The notes: a model not told the origin generated them from the letters alone. A stretch of 64,000 bases of DNA from Fimbriimonadales bacterium (GCA_025998675.1 AP024673.1:1081221-1145220), one strand, 5' to 3'. Positions 46,095 through 55,439 are shown, counted from the stretch's first letter. Program-made: numbers and translations.

Positions 46095-46874
46095 ATGATG
46101 GATGGATTTCAGATACAGGAGGCTTGGAAACAGTTCAAGGTGTACGGCGACCCGCATGCACGCGAACAGCTGATTCGGCAATACGCGCATCTGGTCAAGC
46201 TGACCGTCGCCCGCGTCGTGCCCTACCCCCCCAACGGCATGGAGTGGGAAGACCTCTACAGCTACGGCGTGATGGGGCTGATCCGCGCCGTCGATATGTT
46301 CGATCCGACGCGCAATGTGAAGTTCGAGACCTACGCGATTGCGCTGATCCGCGGCGCGGTGCTGGAAGCGTTGCGCTCGGAAGACTGGGTGCCGCGCTCC
46401 GCGCGGGACAAGCTGCGCCAGCTCGAGCGCGTGTGGGTGCGCCTCGAGGCGAGCCTCGGGCGCCCGCCAACAGACGAGGAAGCCGCCGAGGCGCTGGGTA
46501 TCTCGGTGGAGGATTACCGCCAGCTGCTTATCGACTACGCCCGCACCAACACCGTCTCGCTGGAGGCGTGCCTGATTAACGGCGACGAGGACGAGAACAA
46601 CAACCTGCTCGAGACGCTCGCCGACGCGGAGGACCCCTATGAGGAGCTGCTGGAGCGCGAGCGCACTCAGGCGCTCGCCACTGCCATCGAGAACCTTGCA
46701 GACCGCGAACGACAGGTGATTCAGCTCTATTATTACGAGGGGCTGACTTTCAAAGAGATTGGGCAGGTGATGAGCATCTCCGAGTCGCGCGTGTATCAGA
46801 TTCACACCCGCGCGCTGGCGCGCCTGCGCGAGCAACTCTGCGGTTCGGTGGTGGATCCCAGCGCGCACGAATAG
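46095..46874 (+). CDS. RNA polymerase sigma factor, FliA/WhiG (sigma-28) type
   Basis: This 259-residue group 3 sigma factor has region 2 (YAHLVKLTVARVVPYPPNGMEWEDLYSYGVMGLIRAVDMFDP with the core-binding and -10 helices), region 3 (ARDKLRQLERVWVRLEASLGRPPTDEEAAEALG) and region 4 (LADRERQVIQLYYYEGLTFKEIGQVMSISESRVYQIHTRALARLR). This pattern is that of FliA/WhiG factors, which drive flagellar and chemotaxis genes. A chemoreceptor with a FliA-like promoter is in the same window. Two adjacent ATGs (46095 and 46098) are possible starts. Confidence 0.92.
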   Translation: MMDGFQIQEAWKQFKVYGDPHAREQLIRQYAHLVKLTVARVVPYPPNGMEWEDLYSYGVMGLIRAVDMFDPTRNVKFETYAIALIRGAVLEALRSEDWVPRSARDKLRQLERVWVRLEASLGRPPTDEEAAEALGISVEDYRQLLIDYARTNTVSLEACLINGDEDENNNLLETLADAEDPYEELLERERTQALATAIENLADRERQVIQLYYYEGLTFKEIGQVMSISESRVYQIHTRALARLREQLCGSVVDPSAHE

Positions 46875-46917
46875 CAAAAACGCGCCCAATTGTGGAAAAT
46901 CTCCCACTGAGGGAGAT

Positions 46918-49224
46918 ATGCAATCCCGCAAATCATTTGTGGGGACGCTGTGCAGTCTGACGCGCCCGTTCGTGGCAGTGTTTGTGCTGCAGTTAATTGC
47001 GTTGCGCTGGGGGATGGGCGTGCCGCTCACGCCGATGCTCTACCTGCAGACGCTGGTGATTGCGCTGGGCGTGGTGGGCGTCATCGGCGCACTGCTCTAT
47101 CGAGTAAACAGCCGCGCCTACGACACGGCGAAACTGCAACATACGCAACTAACGCGCCTGCAAAAGGCGATTGAATCCTCGCCCGCCGCTGTGTTGATTA
47201 CCGACCCCGAGCAGCGGATTGTGTATGTCAACCCCGCCTTCACCCAGCTCACAGGCTACACGCCCGAAGAAGCCATCGGACAGCGCCCGAATATCCTCAA
47301 GAGCGGCATGATGCCCGATTCGTTCTATCAACAAAAGTATGAAACCCTGCGACGGGGCGAGCAGTTTCGCGGGAGAGTGCTGAACCGCAAAAAGGGAACC
47401 GCTATCAAGACGCCCGACAACGGCGTCGAGTTCAGCCCGCACACGCACTACTGGGCAGAAAGCATCGTCTCGCCTATCCTTGACGAGAAGGGCGCACTGC
47501 TGGGCTACCTGAGTATTCAGACGGACATTACTGAGCAGGTGATGCGCGAGCAAGCGGAGGCGCAACGCAAGCAACTGAACCAGACCCTGACGCGCCTGGC
47601 GATTGCCCTCCAAGCCGAGACGCCGTTTGCCCAGCGCCTCGCGCAGGTTCTGGAGACGCTCACGCGCGAAGGCGTCGTGGGCGAACACAGCGCGCTGGCG
47701 TTGTGGGAGCAACAGGGCGAGTCGCTGATGCTGGTCAGCGCCGCGGGCGCGCTGCAGGATTACTTCGGAGCAGGCTGGCGCGCCCTCATCGCCAGCGAGT
47801 GGGACTACGCCCAGCCATGCCCGATGCAGCTCACGGTTCACGGACGCCCCATGAACGCCGTCGCCGCGCCCCTGCGATGGATGGAGCAGCGGCTGGGGCT
47901 GCTTATCCTGGTCTGCGACCGCTGCCGAATCGATCGGCAGGGGCTGAGCGTTGCGATGCGCGAGTTCTGCGAGTCGCTGGGCGAGTTGCTGGCGATGGCG
48001 CTCATGCGCGATCGCTCGCTACGGGCGCTGCTGGAAGCCAAACATGAGGCGGAGCGGCTCGCGCAGGCGCGCAGCGAGTTCCTCGCCAACATGAGCCACG
48101 AAATCCGCACCCCGATGAACGGCGTCATCGGAATGCTACACCTGCTCAAGGATACGCCGCTCAGCGAGGAACAGCGCGACCTGCTGCACACCGCCGAGAC
48201 CAGCGCCCAGCATCTGCTGGAGATTCTGAACGACATCCTGAACCTCGCGAAGATTGAGGCAGGGCAGATGAAGCTGGAGCGCACGCCAACCGACCTGCGG
48301 CGGCTGGTGAAAGAGACCTGCGAAATGGTGCGCCCGCAGGCGCGGCTGAAGGGCATTCTGCTGCGCGAGGAGCTGCCCGAAGCCGACCTCTACGCCCTCG
48401 CCGACCCGACACGCCTGCGCCAAGTTCTGCTCAACCTGCTTAGCAACGCCATCAAATTCACCGAGCACGGCGAGGTCGTCGTGCGCCTGACGCAACTGCC
48501 CACGCCCGCCGACGCCGCAGACCATCTCGTCCTGCGCTTCGAAGTCCAGGACACAGGGGTCGGCATTCCCCCCGAAAAGCAGCAGCAGATTTTCGAACCG
48601 TTCCGCCAGGCGGACGGCTCCACCACGCGCAAATACGGCGGCACGGGGCTGGGGTTGGCAATCTCTCGCAAACTGGTGGAACTCATGGGGGGGCAGATGG
48701 GCGTGGTCAGCGCAGTCGCCGCAGGCGCCACCTTCTGGTTCGAACTTGCCCTGCCCGCTTCGGAAGCCCCCGCGCATGTGCAACTGGAGAAACAACTGCG
48801 CGCCGCCGAGCCCACCGCGCTCACAGGCTTGCGCGTGCTGGTCGCCGAAGACACCTATGTCAATCAGAAGGTCATTCGCCGCACGCTGGAGAAGTGGGGC
48901 GTCGAAGCGCAAATTGCCAGCAACGGACGCGAGGCGCTGGAGTGGCTCTCGCGCGAGCCGTTCCACCTCGTGCTGATGGATTGCCAGATGCCCGAAATGG
49001 ACGGCTATGAGGCGACGCGCCGCATTCGCGCTTACGAGCAGCCGCGCGGACTGCATATCCCCATCATCGCCCTCACGGCGAACGCGCTGGAGGGCGACCG
49101 CGAAAAGTGCCTCGAGTGCGGCATGGACGACTACCTCACAAAGCCCCTCAACCCCGACCTGCTGTGGGAGAAACTGATCCACTGGGGCGTCCCCCGCTTG
49201 CACCAGGCGACGCCTGCGGCGTGA
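46918..49224 (+). CDS. Hybrid sensor histidine kinase (TM-PAS-GAF-like-HisKA-HATPase-REC)
   Basis: This 768-residue protein has two N-terminal membrane helices (about 17-62), a PAS domain with PAC (about 80-205, AVLITDPEQRIVYVNPAF ... SIQTDITEQV), a degenerate GAF-like region, HisKA with His394 (NMSHEIRTPMNGVIGML), an HATPase (NLLSNAIKFTEHG, DTGVGIP, GGTGLGLAISRKL) and a C-terminal receiver with Asp688 (LMDCQMPEMDG). This is a BarA-like phosphorelay kinase, but there is no Hpt domain, so the next step must be a separate Hpt protein. GGGAGAT precedes the ATG. Confidence 0.94.
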   Translation: MQSRKSFVGTLCSLTRPFVAVFVLQLIALRWGMGVPLTPMLYLQTLVIALGVVGVIGALLYRVNSRAYDTAKLQHTQLTRLQKAIESSPAAVLITDPEQRIVYVNPAFTQLTGYTPEEAIGQRPNILKSGMMPDSFYQQKYETLRRGEQFRGRVLNRKKGTAIKTPDNGVEFSPHTHYWAESIVSPILDEKGALLGYLSIQTDITEQVMREQAEAQRKQLNQTLTRLAIALQAETPFAQRLAQVLETLTREGVVGEHSALALWEQQGESLMLVSAAGALQDYFGAGWRALIASEWDYAQPCPMQLTVHGRPMNAVAAPLRWMEQRLGLLILVCDRCRIDRQGLSVAMREFCESLGELLAMALMRDRSLRALLEAKHEAERLAQARSEFLANMSHEIRTPMNGVIGMLHLLKDTPLSEEQRDLLHTAETSAQHLLEILNDILNLAKIEAGQMKLERTPTDLRRLVKETCEMVRPQARLKGILLREELPEADLYALADPTRLRQVLLNLLSNAIKFTEHGEVVVRLTQLPTPADAADHLVLRFEVQDTGVGIPPEKQQQIFEPFRQADGSTTRKYGGTGLGLAISRKLVELMGGQMGVVSAVAAGATFWFELALPASEAPAHVQLEKQLRAAEPTALTGLRVLVAEDTYVNQKVIRRTLEKWGVEAQIASNGREALEWLSREPFHLVLMDCQMPEMDGYEATRRIRAYEQPRGLHIPIIALTANALEGDREKCLECGMDDYLTKPLNPDLLWEKLIHWGVPRLHQATPAA

Positions 49225-49234
49225 GCCTATCAGG

Positions 49235-49240
49235 TACAAT
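49235..49240 (+). promoter_or_regulatory. -10 element of hpt (likely leaderless)
   Basis: ATCAGGTACAAT is followed after only 6 nt by the GTG start at 49247, leaving no room for a ribosome-binding site. Confidence 0.65.
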
Positions 49241-49246
49241 TGCGCT

Positions 49247-49825
49247 GTGCAGACGATTACGCTGCCCGAGCCGACGCTGCCGCCGATTATCCAGCGCGTG
49301 TGGCTCGATGAACGCAAAATCAAGCGCAAGGTCCGACGCATCGCGCAGCAGATTGACCGCGACTACGCGGGGTTGAATCCGCACCTGGTCACGGTTATGA
49401 AGGGCGGGCTGTTTTTCCTGACCGACCTCGCCCGCGCGATGACCATCCCCCACACGCTCGACTTCCTCGCCATCACCAGCTACGGTCCCCAGGCGCAATC
49501 GGGCGAGGTGCGCATCACCAAAGACCTCGACGAGCCGATTGCAGGACGCCATGTGATTATCGTGGAGGACATTCTGGACACGGGGCTGACCCTGGCGTAC
49601 ATCTACAAAAATCTGGAGCGTCGCAAGCCTGCCAGCCTCAAAGTGTGCGTGTTTTTGGACCGCCCCTACCGACGGCTCATCGACATCCCGATTGCCTACA
49701 AGGGCTTCGATGCGCCCGACGAGTTCCTGGTGGGCTATGGGCTGGACTGGCGTCAGCAGTATCGGAGCCTGCCCTACATCGGGATTATCAAGCCCGAAGT
49801 GCTTCGGGCGGAGATGCAGGGGTGA
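49247..49825 (+). CDS. hpt: Hypoxanthine phosphoribosyltransferase
   Basis: This 192-residue purine-salvage enzyme has the PRPP-binding motif VIIVEDILDTGLTLAY, the N-terminal VTVMKGGLFFLTDLARAM, the flexible loop SYGPQAQSGEVRITKDLD and the C-terminal VGYGLDWRQQYRSLPYIGII. All are diagnostic. It starts at GTG 49247 just after a TACAAT element. It converts hypoxanthine (and guanine) to nucleotides in the cytoplasm. Confidence 0.96.
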   Translation: MQTITLPEPTLPPIIQRVWLDERKIKRKVRRIAQQIDRDYAGLNPHLVTVMKGGLFFLTDLARAMTIPHTLDFLAITSYGPQAQSGEVRITKDLDEPIAGRHVIIVEDILDTGLTLAYIYKNLERRKPASLKVCVFLDRPYRRLIDIPIAYKGFDAPDEFLVGYGLDWRQQYRSLPYIGIIKPEVLRAEMQG

Positions 49826-49829
49826 GCGG

Positions 49830-50312
49830 ATGCGGGCGACCGTTGCGCTGTGGGCGGCGTTTCTGGTGATTATCGTGCTGTTTGCGGCGTCGCTGATGGC
49901 GGCGCATCAAGCAGGCGGCGGCGCGCTTGCCCGCGCGAACGCGCCCACGATTCCTCCCGACCACCTCATTCTGGACACGGGCGACCTGATGGTTGAGGGC
50001 TGCCTCGCGCCGTTGCCCTCAGGCGAGCAGGAAGTACGCCTGAAACTGCACAACACGGGGCTGAGCGCGCTGCGCAACCTGCGGCTCGAAGTCGAGCTGG
50101 GGGGCAAGCCGCCGAAAGCGCCCGCCGCGCCCATTTCCATCCGCCGATTCCCGCGCAAGCCACAGCCAGAGGTCGTGCTGCTGTTCGAGCCGACCACGAG
50201 CCGTCAACTGCGCGTGAAGGCAAGCTATCAATGGGGGCTGCTGGGTTCGGGCGCAGGCGGCGGCGAGGCGACCAGAACGCTCGCCCCGTGTCAGAGCGCG
50301 CCAAGCCAGTGA
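49830..50312 (+). CDS. Hypothetical single-pass membrane protein
   Basis: This 160-residue product from ATG 49830 has one N-terminal anchor (VALWAAFLVIIVLFAASLMAA) and an extracytoplasmic beta-rich domain: EQEVRLKLHNTGLSALRNLRLEVELGG, a Pro-rich loop, then PEVVLLFEPTTSRQLRVKASY. The latter resembles a small Ig-like or CARDB-type fold, but I cannot name a family. It follows hpt by 4 bp and probably shares its transcript. The 3' end overlaps the convergent GH10-like gene by 22 bp. Confidence 0.6.
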   Translation: MRATVALWAAFLVIIVLFAASLMAAHQAGGGALARANAPTIPPDHLILDTGDLMVEGCLAPLPSGEQEVRLKLHNTGLSALRNLRLEVELGGKPPKAPAAPISIRRFPRKPQPEVVLLFEPTTSRQLRVKASYQWGLLGSGAGGGEATRTLAPCQSAPSQ

Positions 50313-52030
50313 ACCTGCGCCTGCTCAAGCACAAGCGCGCCGCCTGCCCCTCGGCGCAGCACACCCAGCACCGCGACCCGATCGCCCTGTAGCAGCGGAA
50401 GCGCAGGCGCGCTCACCTGCACGGCGACCGTCGCCTCGCCCAGCGCGTCGCGCACAATGAGCGGCGCGTCTGCCTGTAGCCAGTCCCCCGCGACGACCTT
50501 GTTCAGCAGCAGCACAGGCGTCCCGTCGGGCAGTTGCGTGAGGCTCTCGAGGCGGCGCACGACCTGCGCCTCCGTATCGCCCAGCAGCACAGGCAGGTTC
50601 ACGCCCAGCCCCGCCGCGACCCACACCGCGCCCAGCGACCGCGCAGGCAGCCCTTCCCCGCGGGCAATCAGCGTGTAGGCGCCCGGGGGCAGATGCACCG
50701 CCGCGAAAAAGCCATTGCCGTCCGTTGTGAGCGTGCGTACAAGCGAGCCTTCGCGATAGACCTCCACCGTCGCGCCGTCCACAGGCGAGAGGCTCCGCGC
50801 ATCCAGCACCGTGCCCATCAGGTGTCCTGCGGTGGGCGCAAGCTTCCACGGGAGGGGCGGCGTCGGAACCCACGCGCCGAAGTAGTCGCCCAGCGCACGG
50901 TAAAACGCCTCGTCGTAGCGGCGCGCGCCCTCCTCCGTACCCACGCCTGTCGTCGCCGCATATGAGAAAAAGTTCACCCCCTGCACGCGGTTGCCCGCAG
51001 GCGACGGCGCACGCGCAAACTCAATCTGCTTCAGCGTGTTCTCCAGGCTGTTGAGATAGTTGCCAATCCCCACCACGCCGATGCGCCCGTGCTGATGGTC
51101 TTTCAAAAAGGTCGCCCAGTTGCGGAAGAACGCCGCACGCGACGGGTTCGACTCGTCGTAATAGACCATCGGGATTGCCATGTCCAGAATGCCCTCTTTG
51201 AGCCAGCCCTGCCAGTCCTGAAACACGGCGCGGTAGGCGGAGCGGTTCACCCAGTCGTCGCTGGTCTGCGGTCCGTCGCCCCATGTGATGAGCGCGGCGC
51301 TGACCCGCAGGCGGGGCTTGAGCGCGGTCGCCTGCGCGTAGATTTTGCGCACCACCGCCGACACCTGATCGCGCCGCCACTGCTTCCAGAGCGGGTCGGT
51401 CGGCTCAGGCTTGCCCGTGCGCCCATACCGCTGATTGAACCGCGCCACGCTCACGGGATTGTAGCCCCAGCGCTCGCCCGTGTAGCGAATGTAGTCGAAG
51501 TGAACGCCGTCCACATCGTAGCGGCGCACGATGTCCAGCACGACTTTCGTGAACCACTCGTGATAGCGCGGGTGTCCCCAGTCGCCCCCGTAGCCCACTT
51601 CCGTGACGCGATTGCCGTCGTAGTCCTCGGTCTGGATTTCGGGCAGGCGGTTCAGGATATGCTTTGGGTCGTTGGGCCAGCCGCTGCCGGGCCAGATGGG
51701 ATGGCTATTGACCCACACATGCACCTCCACGCGCGGGGTTTCGGAATGCGCCTTCTCGATGAGGTACGCCAGCGCGTCGAAGTCCGCCTGCTGCTGCGTC
51801 GCGAACGGCTCCAGCGCGGAGCGATAGTGCGCGTCGCCGCGTTTGCGCATCTGCACAATCACGGCGTTCATATGCGCCGCCCGCACCCGCCGCAGGAGCG
51901 TATCCACCTGTTCGGGCGTATGGAACCCCTCGTTGAAGCCGTCTACCCAGAAGCCTCGAAACTCCGCCTGCGCCTGTCCCAGTGCAAATGTCATGGCAAT
52001 CCCTACCGCCAGCGTCCATCCGTATCGCAT
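50291..52030 (-). CDS. Secreted glycoside hydrolase-like 10 (GHL10) protein with carboxypeptidase-regulatory-like domain
   Basis: This 579-residue protein has a signal peptide (WTLAVGIAMTFALGQAQA) and a TIM barrel starting EFRGFWVDGFNEGFHTPEQVD, with VDGVHFDYIRYTG typical of GHL10/DUF187 proteins. At about 395-470 there is a carboxypeptidase regulatory-like beta domain (GTVLDARSLSPVDGATVEV), and the C-terminus may be OB-like. GHL10 proteins are thought to act on cell-wall or surface glycans. TACACT lies 8 nt before the ATG with no ribosome-binding site. Confidence 0.88.
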   Translation of the reverse strand: MRYGWTLAVGIAMTFALGQAQAEFRGFWVDGFNEGFHTPEQVDTLLRRVRAAHMNAVIVQMRKRGDAHYRSALEPFATQQQADFDALAYLIEKAHSETPRVEVHVWVNSHPIWPGSGWPNDPKHILNRLPEIQTEDYDGNRVTEVGYGGDWGHPRYHEWFTKVVLDIVRRYDVDGVHFDYIRYTGERWGYNPVSVARFNQRYGRTGKPEPTDPLWKQWRRDQVSAVVRKIYAQATALKPRLRVSAALITWGDGPQTSDDWVNRSAYRAVFQDWQGWLKEGILDMAIPMVYYDESNPSRAAFFRNWATFLKDHQHGRIGVVGIGNYLNSLENTLKQIEFARAPSPAGNRVQGVNFFSYAATTGVGTEEGARRYDEAFYRALGDYFGAWVPTPPLPWKLAPTAGHLMGTVLDARSLSPVDGATVEVYREGSLVRTLTTDGNGFFAAVHLPPGAYTLIARGEGLPARSLGAVWVAAGLGVNLPVLLGDTEAQVVRRLESLTQLPDGTPVLLLNKVVAGDWLQADAPLIVRDALGEATVAVQVSAPALPLLQGDRVAVLGVLRRGAGGALVLEQAQVHWLGAL

Positions 52031-52038
52031 CGGGCGAT

Positions 52039-52044
52039 AGTGTA
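52039..52044 (-). promoter_or_regulatory. -10 element of the GHL10 gene (likely leaderless)
   Basis: GTCAGGTACACT on the minus strand, 8 nt before the ATG at 52030. Confidence 0.55.
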
Positions 52045-52052
52045 CCTGACGC

Positions 52053-53177
52053 TCAGTAGCGGAACTCCAGCAGTTCCACGGGCGCGTGCGTGAGCAGCTC
52101 GCAGCCGTTGTCGGTCACCAGCACATCCTGCTCGATGCGCACGCCGCCCAGCCCCGGCACATAGACGCCCGGCTCGACGGTGAGCGCCATGCCCGCCTCC
52201 AGCGGTTTTTTGTCGCGGAACGAGAGACCCGCGCCGTCGTGAACCGCAATCCCGAGGGAGTGCCCCAGCCCGTGCCCGAAGTAGTCCGCCAGCCCGTACC
52301 CGTCCAGCGTTTTGCGGGCGAGGGCGTCCACCTGTTTGCCCTTCACGCCAGGGCGGATGGCGTCAATCGCGCGGTTCAGGGCGTCCAGCACGGCGGTATA
52401 GATTTTGCGCTGTTCGGGCGACGCGCTGCCAATCACCACCGTGCGCGTGAGGTCGGAGCAGTAGCCGTTCAGCCGCGCGCCGAAGTCCACCGTCACGAAG
52501 TCGCCGTTTTGCAGGCGTCGCTCGGAGGGCTTCCCGTGCGGCAGAGCGGAGCGCTCGCCCGACACAGCGATGGTCTCAAACGCGGGGTACGCGCCCTGAC
52601 GACGCAGGTAGAAGTCGATCTCCATCGCGATGTCCCACTCGGCGATGTCGGGCTGAAAGAGCCGCTGGATATGCTCGAAGGTCGCATCGGCGAGTTGCGC
52701 GGCGGCGCGCAGATGGGCAATCTCGTCGGCGTCTTTCACGCGGCGCAGCTTATCGACGGGCGCGCCCGCAGGCTTGAGGCGTATGCCCACCTTGCGCATC
52801 GGCTTGCGCATCCCCTGCAGCCACGCGACCGACACCGTGTTCTCCACGCCCAGCGTGCGCACGCCCAGCGCCTGCGCCGTCTCCGCCACCGTCTCGCCGA
52901 ACTCCTTCAGCGTCGGGTTCACGAGGATCGGGAGGTCCGCCACCTCGCCCTGCGCCTGAGTCGCGTAGATGCCGCCCGTCAGGAACCGCGCCTCGTCGGG
53001 GGCCAGCAGCAGCGCGCCGAACGAACCCGTGAAACCCGTCAGGTAGAACAGGTTGCCCGCGTTCACAATCAGCAGCGCGTCAGGCGGGTTTTTGCCGCCG
53101 AAGACCGCCTCCCGCAGCTTCGCCCGCCGCGCCGCGTAGCCTAATCCAGCGGCTTGAGCTTGATGTTGCGATACCAT
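52053..53177 (-). CDS. M24 family Xaa-Pro aminopeptidase
   Basis: This 374-residue protein has an N-terminal creatinase-like domain and a C-terminal pita-bread domain with all five metal ligands: Asp in VTVDFGA, Asp in DLTRTVVIG, His in FGHGLGHSLGI, Glu in TVEPGVYV and Glu in RIEQDVLV. Such enzymes remove N-terminal residues preceding proline. The chosen ATG (53177) makes the first 37 bp overlap the preceding DUF1080 gene. The conserved part begins at ARRAKLREAVFGG, so translation may start a little later. Confidence 0.92.
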   Translation of the reverse strand: MVSQHQAQAAGLGYAARRAKLREAVFGGKNPPDALLIVNAGNLFYLTGFTGSFGALLLAPDEARFLTGGIYATQAQGEVADLPILVNPTLKEFGETVAETAQALGVRTLGVENTVSVAWLQGMRKPMRKVGIRLKPAGAPVDKLRRVKDADEIAHLRAAAQLADATFEHIQRLFQPDIAEWDIAMEIDFYLRRQGAYPAFETIAVSGERSALPHGKPSERRLQNGDFVTVDFGARLNGYCSDLTRTVVIGSASPEQRKIYTAVLDALNRAIDAIRPGVKGKQVDALARKTLDGYGLADYFGHGLGHSLGIAVHDGAGLSFRDKKPLEAGMALTVEPGVYVPGLGGVRIEQDVLVTDNGCELLTHAPVELLEFRY

Positions 53178-53842
53178 ATCGGGTCGCTGTGATTCTGGAG
53201 CGCGATGTAGCCGGGGCGCGTCATCGTGTTGTAGGCGTACTTGAACTTGTTCGGCGTGCCGTCGGGATTGCGCCCTGCCTCTGTCCAGCGGCTGAGGTCC
53301 ACCTCGTTCACCTTCTCGCCGTTCAGGTAGACGACAATCTGATTATCCTTGCAGATGATGTGATAGCTGTTCCACTCGCCCGCGGGTTTGACGGCGTTTT
53401 TGCTGGGCGCCTGAATATCGTAAATCGCGCCGCAGTCGTGCTTGCTGGGCTTCTCCTTGCCGTAGCTGTCCAGCACCTGCACCTCGATGCCTGTGTGTAC
53501 GGGGTCGTTCTTGTCCCATGTGCGCAGGAACACGCCGCTGTTGCCCCGCGGGGCGACCTTGAACTCCAGCTTCAGCTCGAAGTTTTTGTAGACGCCGTCG
53601 GCGTAAATCATCCCGCCGCCGCCCTTGCCCGTGCAGTGCAGGGTTCCGTCCTCCACCACCCACGAGCCGTCGACGCCTGCGACTGTCCAGCCCTTGAGGC
53701 TCTCGCCGTCAAAGAGCAGTTTCCAGCCGTCTTTCATCTCCTGTTCGCTCAGATGGTTCGCCTGCTGCAGCGCGACGGCGACGCCGACCAGCAGCGCGAA
53801 CACGCCTATCAGAAAGGCAACGGGTTGAATTCTGGGTCTCAT
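53141..53842 (-). CDS. Secreted single-domain DUF1080 protein
   Basis: This 233-residue protein has an N-terminal signal or anchor (VAFLIGVFALLVGVAVALQQA) and one DUF1080 domain: DGWKLLFDGESLKGWTVAG, PRGNSGVFLRTWD, EVQVLDSYGKEKPSKHDCGAIYDI and WYRNIKLKPLD. Its family includes 3-keto-disaccharide hydrolases. Like the two-domain paralogue at 5175, it is preceded by a CAGGAAT-N14-CGAAAT element, so the two may be co-regulated. ATG 53840-53842 has no evident ribosome-binding site. Confidence 0.9.
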   Translation of the reverse strand: MRPRIQPVAFLIGVFALLVGVAVALQQANHLSEQEMKDGWKLLFDGESLKGWTVAGVDGSWVVEDGTLHCTGKGGGGMIYADGVYKNFELKLEFKVAPRGNSGVFLRTWDKNDPVHTGIEVQVLDSYGKEKPSKHDCGAIYDIQAPSKNAVKPAGEWNSYHIICKDNQIVVYLNGEKVNEVDLSRWTEAGRNPDGTPNKFKYAYNTMTRPGYIALQNHSDPIWYRNIKLKPLD

Positions 53843-53850
53843 AGGCAAGC

Positions 53851-53877
53851 ATTTCGCGCGGCGCACGCGAATTCCTG
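53851..53877 (-). promoter_or_regulatory. Bipartite promoter-like element, site 5 (CAGGAAT-N14-CGAAAT)
   Basis: On the minus strand CAGGAAT (53877-53871) and CGAAAT (53856-53851) are separated by 14 nt and end 8 nt before the DUF1080 ATG. Confidence 0.6.
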
Positions 53878-53924
53878 CCGCCTGAATCGGAATTTGGGCA
53901 GGGTTGGCATTCGCGCAAAAGCCC

Positions 53925-55439
53925 TCAAGACCTCTCAATCGGTATCACCACCACATCGCGCCTCTGCCACGGCGGCGTCGGCGGATGGGGCGGCTCCCTA
54001 TCCCCATACTGCCACAGCGCCCATATCACCACCGTATCCTTCGGACGCTCCGTCGGAAAGGGCGTGTACCCATCCGTCAGCACTATCACCGCGTCGGGCT
54101 TCGGCGTCAACGCCAGCGCCGCCTGCAACCCCGCCACCATATCCGTACCCCCGCCCCCGCGCAACCCTTCGCGTACCTTCAGCCAGTCGGAGCCGCGCAT
54201 CACCTGTATCGCCTCATACGGCACGGCGTCGCACGGGATAATCGTGATGGGCACCCGCAACTGCTCCAGCACCGCCCGCACCTCCGCCAGCGCCTGCGTC
54301 AACTCGCGGACGCTGATAGACCCCGAAGTGTCCACTACGCACGCCACGCGCGGGCGGTACTCGCCCTGCAGCGAGGGCAGGTACAGCGGGTGATAGACGC
54401 TCAGGCGTCGGTTCGGGCGGCGCAGGCTGTAGTCCAGCCGTTGCCCGAAGCCCTCGCTGATGGCTCCGCGCACGACGCGCTTGAGCTGCTCGCGCCAGTT
54501 GACTTTGGGCTTGAGGATTTCTTCTGCCCAGCGCACCATCGCGGCGGGAAGCGTTCCCCGATTTTTCTGGTGTTTTATGATGTTGTGCGCGACGGTTTCG
54601 CGGATGGCGTGTCGGTCGAAGTCGGAGAGTGCGGGCGCGTCGGGGCTGTCGGCGGGCAGTTCCCACGGGCGCGTCTGTCCGTGAACCCCGCTGCCCTCGT
54701 CCCAGACGCCGTTCGTCTGCGCCTGCTCGCCTGCGCCGCCTCCGCCCGCCTGCTTCTGCTCTTGCTCGCCAGAGCTGCCCCCGCCTGCCTGCTGCTCCTG
54801 CTCTTGTTCGCCTGCGCCGCCTCCGCCCGCCTGCTGCTCTTGCTCTTGCTCGCCAGAACCACTCCCGCCTGCTTGCTCTTGCTCTTGTTCGCCTGCGCCG
54901 CCTCCGCCCGCCTGCTGCTCTTGCTCTTGCTCGCCAGAACCACTCCCGCCTGCCTGCTGCTTGGATTGCCCCTGCGCCTGCAATCGCCGATAGTACCACT
55001 CCGCCGTGTGCCCCTCCTCCAGCCCGTAATCGCGCGGAAACACCGCCCGAAACGCCCTGCCAAAATCGGGATACGCCAGACCCGCTGGCAGGTAGTCGTT
55101 AATCTCCATATCGCAGGCGAGGTTCCACACCTCAGGCACGGCGCGGATGTCCGCCGCGCGCGCCTCGTGCTGGCGCAGCCAGTGCATCACCTCGTGATAC
55201 CACAGGTAGCCCAGCTGCTGCACCAGCGCGCGCCTGTCCTGTCCCGTCTGTTCGTAGAGGCGGGCGACCCAGCGGGGGTTGAAGTAGACGCGCCCGTGCG
55301 TATCGATGGCGGCGGGCGCGGGCAGTTGCTCGCTCAGGCGCATCGGGGCGGCGTAGAGGGCGGGCGCGAACCACGCCGCCTGCTCCGCCGCGTACACCCG
55401 CGCCGCGCGCACCCACGCCTCAATCGGCAACTGGCTCAT
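53925..55439 (-). CDS. DUF2201-type protein: putative metallopeptidase domain fused to a vWA domain
   Basis: This 504-residue protein has an N-terminal putative zinc metallopeptidase domain with HEVMH at 82-86 and the downstream ACDMEINDYL typical of DUF2201, a low-complexity linker of Gly/Ser and EQEQEQ repeats (about 162-241), and a C-terminal vWA domain with an intact MIDAS: DTSGS at 370-374, Thr432 (GGGGTD) and Asp456 (LTDG). vWA proteins commonly work with MoxR ATPases. It is the third gene of the MoxR-HEAT-vWA operon, coupled by an ATGA overlap. No signal peptide, so it is cytoplasmic. Confidence 0.88.
   Translation of the reverse strand: MSQLPIEAWVRAARVYAAEQAAWFAPALYAAPMRLSEQLPAPAAIDTHGRVYFNPRWVARLYEQTGQDRRALVQQLGYLWYHEVMHWLRQHEARAADIRAVPEVWNLACDMEINDYLPAGLAYPDFGRAFRAVFPRDYGLEEGHTAEWYYRRLQAQGQSKQQAGGSGSGEQEQEQQAGGGGAGEQEQEQAGGSGSGEQEQEQQAGGGGAGEQEQEQQAGGGSSGEQEQKQAGGGGAGEQAQTNGVWDEGSGVHGQTRPWELPADSPDAPALSDFDRHAIRETVAHNIIKHQKNRGTLPAAMVRWAEEILKPKVNWREQLKRVVRGAISEGFGQRLDYSLRRPNRRLSVYHPLYLPSLQGEYRPRVACVVDTSGSISVRELTQALAEVRAVLEQLRVPITIIPCDAVPYEAIQVMRGSDWLKVREGLRGGGGTDMVAGLQAALALTPKPDAVIVLTDGYTPFPTERPKDTVVIWALWQYGDREPPHPPTPPWQRRDVVVIPIERS
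54717..54953. repeat. In-frame tandem repeats encoding the vWA protein linker
   Basis: About five units alternate between GGGGAGEQEQEQQA and GGSGSGEQEQEQQA coding sequences, with long stretches of identical DNA. The regularity suggests variation in linker length by recombination. Confidence 0.8.
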
